Origin: Chitinophagales bacterium
GTDB taxonomy: Bacteria > Bacteroidota > Bacteroidia > Chitinophagales > CAIODY01
Assembly: GCA_947449695.1 (NCBI GenBank)
Contig: CANFST010000002.1
Location: 62,001 to 126,000 of the forward strand
Length of the DNA: 64,000 nt
Reading direction: 5' to 3'
Both the position numbers and the translations under genes were made by a program. A model generated the notes under the pieces. The model was given only the letters and a program-made list of their open reading frames with translations. It ran no database searches and had not been told where the DNA came from. Shown piece after piece: positions 62,791 through 64,000 of this stretch. Positions within the stretch are counted from its first letter, which is position 1, and every line of letters starts with the position of its first letter.

Positions 62791-64000
62791 ATGCTATCAC
62801 AAAAAAAATATTTATTACTACTTGGTTTTTTTATTTATGCAGTTCTGCTTGTTGGTGCAATTTGGTTTTTTAAAGAGCGAACAATTTTTGTTGATATTGC
62901 ATTTCATACTTTTCATTTTATTGTTTACAAACAATTGCTCCTTAGCAATTTGCGCTTTGCAGGTGCATTTACACAAGGTATTCCTTTTGTACTGATTCAA
63001 CTTGGGGCATCTCTGAAAACAATACTTATAGCCTATTCACTTGATTATTGGTTGTTTTATTTTTTATGTTTTATAGTCATTGCATATGGTTTCAAAAATA
63101 CTTCACTTGCTTTTTTGCAGGCACTTTATCTTATTTTTTTAAGTTATGATAGTTTTTATTGGATGCAATCAGAATTGCAATTAGTCGCCTCTTTAATATT
63201 TGTATATGTAGCGTATCTTTTATCACTCAAAAACAATGGGTTTTTAAATCTAAAGTATATTCTGTTCAATATTCTGTTTCTTATCATTCTGATTTTTTCA
63301 CATCCGTTGGCAATTATTCCCCTAATGTTTGTCATAATCTATTTTTTGGTGGCGAATAAAATTAATACCCATTCCTTTTTATTTATTAGTGTTGCTTCCA
63401 TCTGTATTTATTTGACCAAAAAATATTTTTTTAGTAATGCTTATGATGATAGTATTAGTTTAGACATTGCATATTGGAACACATTTCCAAACTGGATTTG
63501 GAATCCTTGCACAAAAAACTTTTTACATTATTTACTTACCGATTATTTTATCTACGCTATTATAGGGTTATTCACGATAATTTATTGTGTCATTCAAAGA
63601 AAATGGTTGCCGATCTTACTGCTAATTTCTTTTTCGGTTGGGCTAATATTAATGGTAAGCATTGCTTTTCATGATGGTGGCGAAAAATTTTATTTTGATA
63701 ATTTTTATAAACTTCTCGGGCTGTTTTTGTTGGTAATAATTTATGTTGAATTGGAAGGAATCATGCTGACAAAATTGGGTGCTATTATTATGGTGATAAT
63801 TGTTTTGTTACGACTTAACCTCACATACACAGCTCATGAGTCTTATTCGGAAAGACTAAACTGGCTTTATAATAAAATTAATGGCTGTAAAAAAAGTAAT
63901 ATTTCACGACTATCCATTTTACCGAATAGAATTAATATGAATCAAATAAAAATGACTTGGGGATTGCCATACGAATCAATGCTGTATTCTGCTTTACTTT
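62791..64000 (+). CDS. Polytopic membrane protein, 3' truncated by window edge
   Basis: An uninterrupted frame from ATG 62791 to the end of the window, 403 codons so far without a stop. It begins MLSQKKYLLLLGFFIYAVLL and contains about ten hydrophobic segments separated by short polar loops (for example FLNLKYILFNILFLIILIF, and LLGLFLLVIIYVELEG near the end). A conserved-looking SFYWMQSELQLVASLIF loop and ISIAFHDGGEKFYFDN-like stretch (starting VSIAF) resemble integral-membrane glycosyltransferase or mannosyltransferase-like proteins in general shape, but I recognise no family. It is divergent from the PorE-like gene. Confidence 0.75.
   Translation, partial: MLSQKKYLLLLGFFIYAVLLVGAIWFFKERTIFVDIAFHTFHFIVYKQLLLSNLRFAGAFTQGIPFVLIQLGASLKTILIAYSLDYWLFYFLCFIVIAYGFKNTSLAFLQALYLIFLSYDSFYWMQSELQLVASLIFVYVAYLLSLKNNGFLNLKYILFNILFLIILIFSHPLAIIPLMFVIIYFLVANKINTHSFLFISVASICIYLTKKYFFSNAYDDSISLDIAYWNTFPNWIWNPCTKNFLHYLLTDYFIYAIIGLFTIIYCVIQRKWLPILLLISFSVGLILMVSIAFHDGGEKFYFDNFYKLLGLFLLVIIYVELEGIMLTKLGAIIMVIIVLLRLNLTYTAHESYSERLNWLYNKINGCKKSNISRLSILPNRINMNQIKMTWGLPYESMLYSALL

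Overview
The window looks like a chromosomal segment of a free-living Bacteroidota bacterium, probably near the Chitinophagales/Sphingobacteriia. The DNA is AT-rich. At least five genes encode proteins with type IX secretion (T9SS) C-terminal sorting domains, one of them the CHU/gliding-type (type B). There is a SusC/RagA-style TonB receptor, an Obg-adk pair, a fused 2-oxoacid dehydrogenase E1, and many candidate promoters carrying the Bacteroidota -7 element TAnnTTTG (often TATTTTTG) instead of a sigma70 -10 box. No phage, transposase, integrase, CRISPR array or rRNA is visible.

Layout. 1-1.4 kb: 3' part of an FAD oxidoreductase and a gene remnant. 1.4-6.1 kb: a 1550-residue PKD-repeat surface protein with a T9SS type B tail. 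6.3-8 kb: obg and adk. 8-9 kb: a small lipoprotein and a GNAT acetyltransferase. 9-14.3 kb: a T9SS-exported subtilase and an OmpA/TSP3 protein. 14.4-22.6 kb: thiolase, an orphan lipoprotein, two Gfo/Idh/MocA oxidoreductases (one with an in-frame palindromic insert), QueD, MetK, a membrane glycosyltransferase and an ECF sigma factor. 22.6-34.9 kb: E1 alpha/beta fusion, YfhO, an acyltransferase, a CDF transporter, a CNNM/CBS protein, a trans-sulfuration enzyme, a metal-receptor-like protein, MiaA and an acidic pRiA4b-like protein. 35.0 kb: tRNA-Ala(GGC). 35.4-47.4 kb: an exopolysaccharide locus (beta-helix protein, CapK-like enzyme, Wzy/ligase, GT4, hexapeptide acetyltransferase, methyltransferase, Wzx, Wzc, Wza, PHP phosphatase). 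47.5-60.5 kb: T9SS cargo, a TonB receptor, GT4, a 42-bp tandem repeat array, a TolB-like protein and a second flippase. 60.6-62.6 kb: a PorE-like lipoprotein, a candidate T9SS component. From 62.8 kb to the edge: a polytopic membrane protein cut by the window.

Together the genes describe cell-surface construction: capsule or EPS synthesis and export under tyrosine-kinase/PHP-phosphatase control, and secretion of large adhesins and a protease through T9SS. The most interesting non-gene signals are: a 24-bp identical direct repeat beside tRNA-Ala and again 20.5 kb away, bracketing the whole EPS/TonB segment like an exchangeable island; a palindromic element inserted in-frame in an oxidoreductase gene; a 19-bp perfect dyad in front of wzx; and a 42-bp tandem array with a hairpin in each regular unit.
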